Source: an uncultured Eubacteriales bacterium (lineage in GTDB: Bacteria; Bacillota; Clostridia; Lachnospirales; Lachnospiraceae). From it: a stretch of 64,000 bases of DNA. The stretch spans positions 1-64,000 of the forward strand of contig ONPU01000005.1 of the NCBI GenBank assembly GCA_900319795.1, given 5' to 3'. The notes beneath the pieces were generated by a model. It was not told where the DNA came from, made no database searches, and saw only the letters and a list, made by a program, of their open reading frames with translations. Numbering within the stretch: the first letter of the stretch is position 1; each line of letters opens with the position of its first letter. Shown here one piece after another: positions 61,705 through 64,000 of the stretch. The translations under genes and the position numbers were made by a program.

Positions 61705-63807
61705 TTGTCCAAAGAACTGTTCATCGCGGAAAAGCCGTCCGTAGCCAGAGAGTTCGCGAAAACTCTGGGCGTTGCGGGAGGACGTCATGACGGGTATATG
61801 GAGACGGAGCAGTATATTGTGACCTGGTGTTTCGGTCATCTTGTAACGATGAGCTATCCCGAAGCCTATGATCCGTCCCTGAAGAGATGGAGTCTTGAGA
61901 CTCTGCCGTTTCTTCCTGAGGAATTTCGCTATGAAGTGATCGGAGACGTCTCGAAACAGTTCGGGATCGTGAGCGCGCTCCTTGCAAGGGAGGATGTGGG
62001 ACGCATCTATGTCTGCACGGACTCCGGGCGGGAGGGGGAATATATCTACAGACTTGTGGAAATGATGTCCCCCGCTTCCGTTAAGAACAAAGACCGCAGG
62101 CGGGTCTGGATCGATTCTTTTACCGAAGAGGAGATCAAAAGGGGCATTCGTGACGCGAAGCCCCTGAGCGCCTATGACCATCTTTCGGACTCGGCCTTCC
62201 TCAGGGCAAAAGAGGATTATCTGATGGGAATCAATTTCTCCCGTGTTCTGTCTTTGAAATACGCGGGAGGAATCGCGGATTACAGAGGCGGCAAATATGC
62301 GGCGGTAGCCGTAGGAAGGGTTATGACCTGTGTCCTCGGCATGGTTGTGAGACGGGAACGGGAAATCCGGACCTTTGTGAAGCAGCCGTTTTACCGTGTG
62401 AACGGGTATTTCGGAGGAATTGAAGCGGAGTGGAAAGCGGTAGAGGGAAGCCCCTATGCGGGGTCCCCTCTGCTCTACAAAGACAATGGTTTCAAGAACA
62501 GGGAGGATGCCGAAAAGCTGATTGCCGGAATCTTCGATACTCCGGCTCTTCACGCGGATCCGGACGACTTTTACCGGTCATCGGATAACGGCGCGGAAGG
62601 ACTTCAGGCGAGTGTGGAATCCACAAACCGACGTACCGAGAAGAAAAATCCGCCACTCCTTTACAATCTGGCTGAGCTGCAGAATGACTGTTCCCGTATG
62701 TTCCGCATTTCGCCGGATGAAACTCTGAAGGTGGCTCAGGAACTCTACGAGAAAAAAATGACCACTTATCCGAGGACGGATGCCCGCGTTCTGTCAACGG
62801 CGGTCGCGAAAGAGATTTCCAGAAATCTGAAAGGGCTTATGTCCTATGAACCGATGTCCGCCTTTGCGGGCGAAGTTCTTCAGGGAGACGCCTGGAAGAA
62901 GATCGGAAAAAGCCGCTATACCAATGATAAGGCGATCACGGATCACTACGCGATTATTCCGACGGGCGCTGCCACCGGCGCTGCGGCATCTCTTTCGGAT
63001 CTGTCCCGAAAAGTCTACGAACAGATCTGCAGGCGTTTTCTGGCGATTTTTTATCCGCCGGCCGTCTATGAAAAAACGCAGGTGGAACTCAAATGCCGTG
63101 ACGAACATTTCTTCGTCAATACTAGAGTCCTGAAGGACGAGGGATACCTGAAAGTGCTGGGACGCCCGAAATCCACACAGGGAAAAGGCAGTGAGGAAGC
63201 GAACGGACAGGAAGAAGAGCAGGAGGCGATGACGCCCGATCTTGAAAAAAAGCTGTCCGGCCTGAAAAAGGGAATGCTCCTTCGTGCGGACGGTTTCCGG
63301 ATCCGTCAGGGAGAGACGAAACCCCCTGCCCGCTATAATTCCGGATCGCTGATTCTGGCCATGGAAAATGCCGGACAGCTGATCGAGGACGAGGACCTCA
63401 GGGAACAGATCAAAGGGGCCGGAATCGGCACTTCCGCGACACGCGCGGAAATATTGGCGAAGCTCGTGAAAATAGGATATCTGAACCTGAATAAAAAGAC
63501 ACAGATCATCTCTCCTGAAATGCTCGGTGAAATGGTGTATGATGTGGTGGATCATTCGATTCGTTCCCTTTTAAATGCCGAACTCACAGCCAGCTGGGAA
63601 AAGGGGCTGACCGGCGTAGCGGACGGGACCATCTCTACCGATGAATATATGGAGAAGCTGGAAGGATTTATTACAAGAAGGGTCAATGTGGTGAAGGGCC
63701 TTTCGAACCAGAGTGAAATGCGCCGTTTTTATGACGCGGCAGCGCCATTTTACAAAAAGAAATCCGGAAAAGGCAGCACGTCGGGGCGCATGAGAAGTAA
63801 GAAATGA
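61705..63807 (+). CDS. topB: DNA topoisomerase III
   Basis: Type IA topoisomerase. The Toprim domain starts LFIAEKPSVAREFAKTLG and has the acidic triad in YVCTDSGREGEYIYRLV; the active Tyr is in MTTYPRTDARVLS. IGTSATRAEI and PARYNSGSLI follow. It is 700 residues long and ends in a basic tail (KKSGKGSTSGRMRSKK) without zinc fingers, as usual for TopB of Firmicutes. The start is TTG 61705, eight bases after AAGGGAG; a GTG at 61696 overlaps that site. Confidence 0.94.
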   Translation: MSKELFIAEKPSVAREFAKTLGVAGGRHDGYMETEQYIVTWCFGHLVTMSYPEAYDPSLKRWSLETLPFLPEEFRYEVIGDVSKQFGIVSALLAREDVGRIYVCTDSGREGEYIYRLVEMMSPASVKNKDRRRVWIDSFTEEEIKRGIRDAKPLSAYDHLSDSAFLRAKEDYLMGINFSRVLSLKYAGGIADYRGGKYAAVAVGRVMTCVLGMVVRREREIRTFVKQPFYRVNGYFGGIEAEWKAVEGSPYAGSPLLYKDNGFKNREDAEKLIAGIFDTPALHADPDDFYRSSDNGAEGLQASVESTNRRTEKKNPPLLYNLAELQNDCSRMFRISPDETLKVAQELYEKKMTTYPRTDARVLSTAVAKEISRNLKGLMSYEPMSAFAGEVLQGDAWKKIGKSRYTNDKAITDHYAIIPTGAATGAAASLSDLSRKVYEQICRRFLAIFYPPAVYEKTQVELKCRDEHFFVNTRVLKDEGYLKVLGRPKSTQGKGSEEANGQEEEQEAMTPDLEKKLSGLKKGMLLRADGFRIRQGETKPPARYNSGSLILAMENAGQLIEDEDLREQIKGAGIGTSATRAEILAKLVKIGYLNLNKKTQIISPEMLGEMVYDVVDHSIRSLLNAELTASWEKGLTGVADGTISTDEYMEKLEGFITRRVNVVKGLSNQSEMRRFYDAAAPFYKKKSGKGSTSGRMRSKK

Positions 63808-63828
63808 AACGGTGTCAAGGAACCGTTT
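63807..63828 (+). terminator. Weak hairpin after topB
   Basis: AAACGGT (63807-63813) and ACCGTTT (63822-63828) form a 7-bp stem with only a short T run. It may be a weak terminator before the next gene. Confidence 0.35.
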
Positions 63829-63845
63829 TGAGAAAGGAGAAATTT

Positions 63846-64000
63846 ATGGCACAGACAGAACAGGTGAAAATTGAGGAATTGTTTACACTGGAGGAATCTC
63901 TTGCCGGAGACTATATGAAAGGTTTTACATATCCGTGGGAGGTTCTCGCAGGAATTCACGATCTGATTTTACAGATCGGTCCGACACTGCCTGAAGATCT
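63846..64000 (+). CDS. Start of a hexapeptide-repeat nucleotidyltransferase/acyltransferase-like protein (cut by window end)
   Basis: The first 51 codons read up to IGPTLPEDL. FTLEESLAGDYMKGFTYPWE and VLAGIHDLILQIG resemble the N-terminus of clostridial proteins annotated as UDP-N-acetylglucosamine pyrophosphorylase-like, which have left-handed beta-helix repeats further on. Those repeats would lie outside the window, so the assignment rests on the N-terminus only. GAAAGGAGAA is a good ribosome binding site. Confidence 0.6.
   Translation, partial: MAQTEQVKIEELFTLEESLAGDYMKGFTYPWEVLAGIHDLILQIGPTLPED

Overview
The window reads as core chromosome of a low-to-mid GC, anaerobic, monoderm Firmicute, most likely Lachnospiraceae or a close relative. 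The grounds are a MurE with the DNPR signature of diaminopimelate-adding ligases, the priA-def-fmt-rsmB-rlmN-PP2C-PASTA kinase-rsgA order typical of clostridia, a DUF6472-type small Cys protein, a DegV protein, a superoxide reductase, QueH and a single-chain Fe-S L-serine dehydratase. This assignment is inference; no rRNA or tRNA gene is visible.

Left end (1-4.9 kb): an accessory, eroded stretch. It holds the 3' end of what may be a serine recombinase, a complete DinJ/YafQ-type toxin-antitoxin pair behind a consensus promoter, a GNAT acetyltransferase, a YhfC-type membrane protease, a flavin reductase and an AlkD-like protein, separated by several short C-terminal or N-terminal gene stubs. 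From 4.9 to 10.5 kb follow a Pr6Pr membrane protein, a glutathione peroxidase, a DUF1349 protein, a hybrid histidine kinase and an 8-oxoguanine deaminase-like amidohydrolase.

Middle-left (10.5-25 kb): a small Cys-rich protein and a GH31 glycosidase run divergently from an MFS transporter, a cytidylate-kinase-like protein and a TAXI-type TRAP transporter; the divergent promoter carries two inverted 9-bp sites. Then come an undescribed 49-residue gene that shares a terminator hairpin with the TRAP gene, a glycogen synthase with a histone-H1-like N-terminal tail, secreted proteins, uppP and carbamate kinase.

Centre (25-44.5 kb): housekeeping. murE starts a long run of priA, def, fmt, rsmB, rlmN, PP2C phosphatase, PASTA kinase and rsgA, ending in a small membrane protein and an Sfp-type phosphopantetheinyl transferase. 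A truncated murQ fragment follows, then ychF-lgt-uvrA-era-recO. These cover cell wall precursor synthesis, N-formyl-Met handling, ribosome modification and assembly, and DNA repair.

Right part (44.5-64 kb): superoxide reductase, a secreted protein of unknown role, an SGNH hydrolase, DegV, an orphan sensor kinase, an acyl-AMP ligase, an isolated hisH-hisF pair that looks leaderless, an unusual glycerophosphodiesterase with a proline-rich insert inside its catalytic domain, L-serine dehydratase, ung, a MurJ/SpoVB-type flippase, queH, argH, asd, topB and the start of a hexapeptide-type nucleotidyltransferase/acyltransferase.

Most of the window is ordinary. The points I would look at again are the glycogen synthase tail, the split-looking phosphodiesterase, the two convergent gene pairs whose terminators lie inside the opposite coding sequence, the leaderless hisH, the GH31/MFS operator pair, the MFS-kinase-TRAP cluster, and the small genes below usual length cut-offs.
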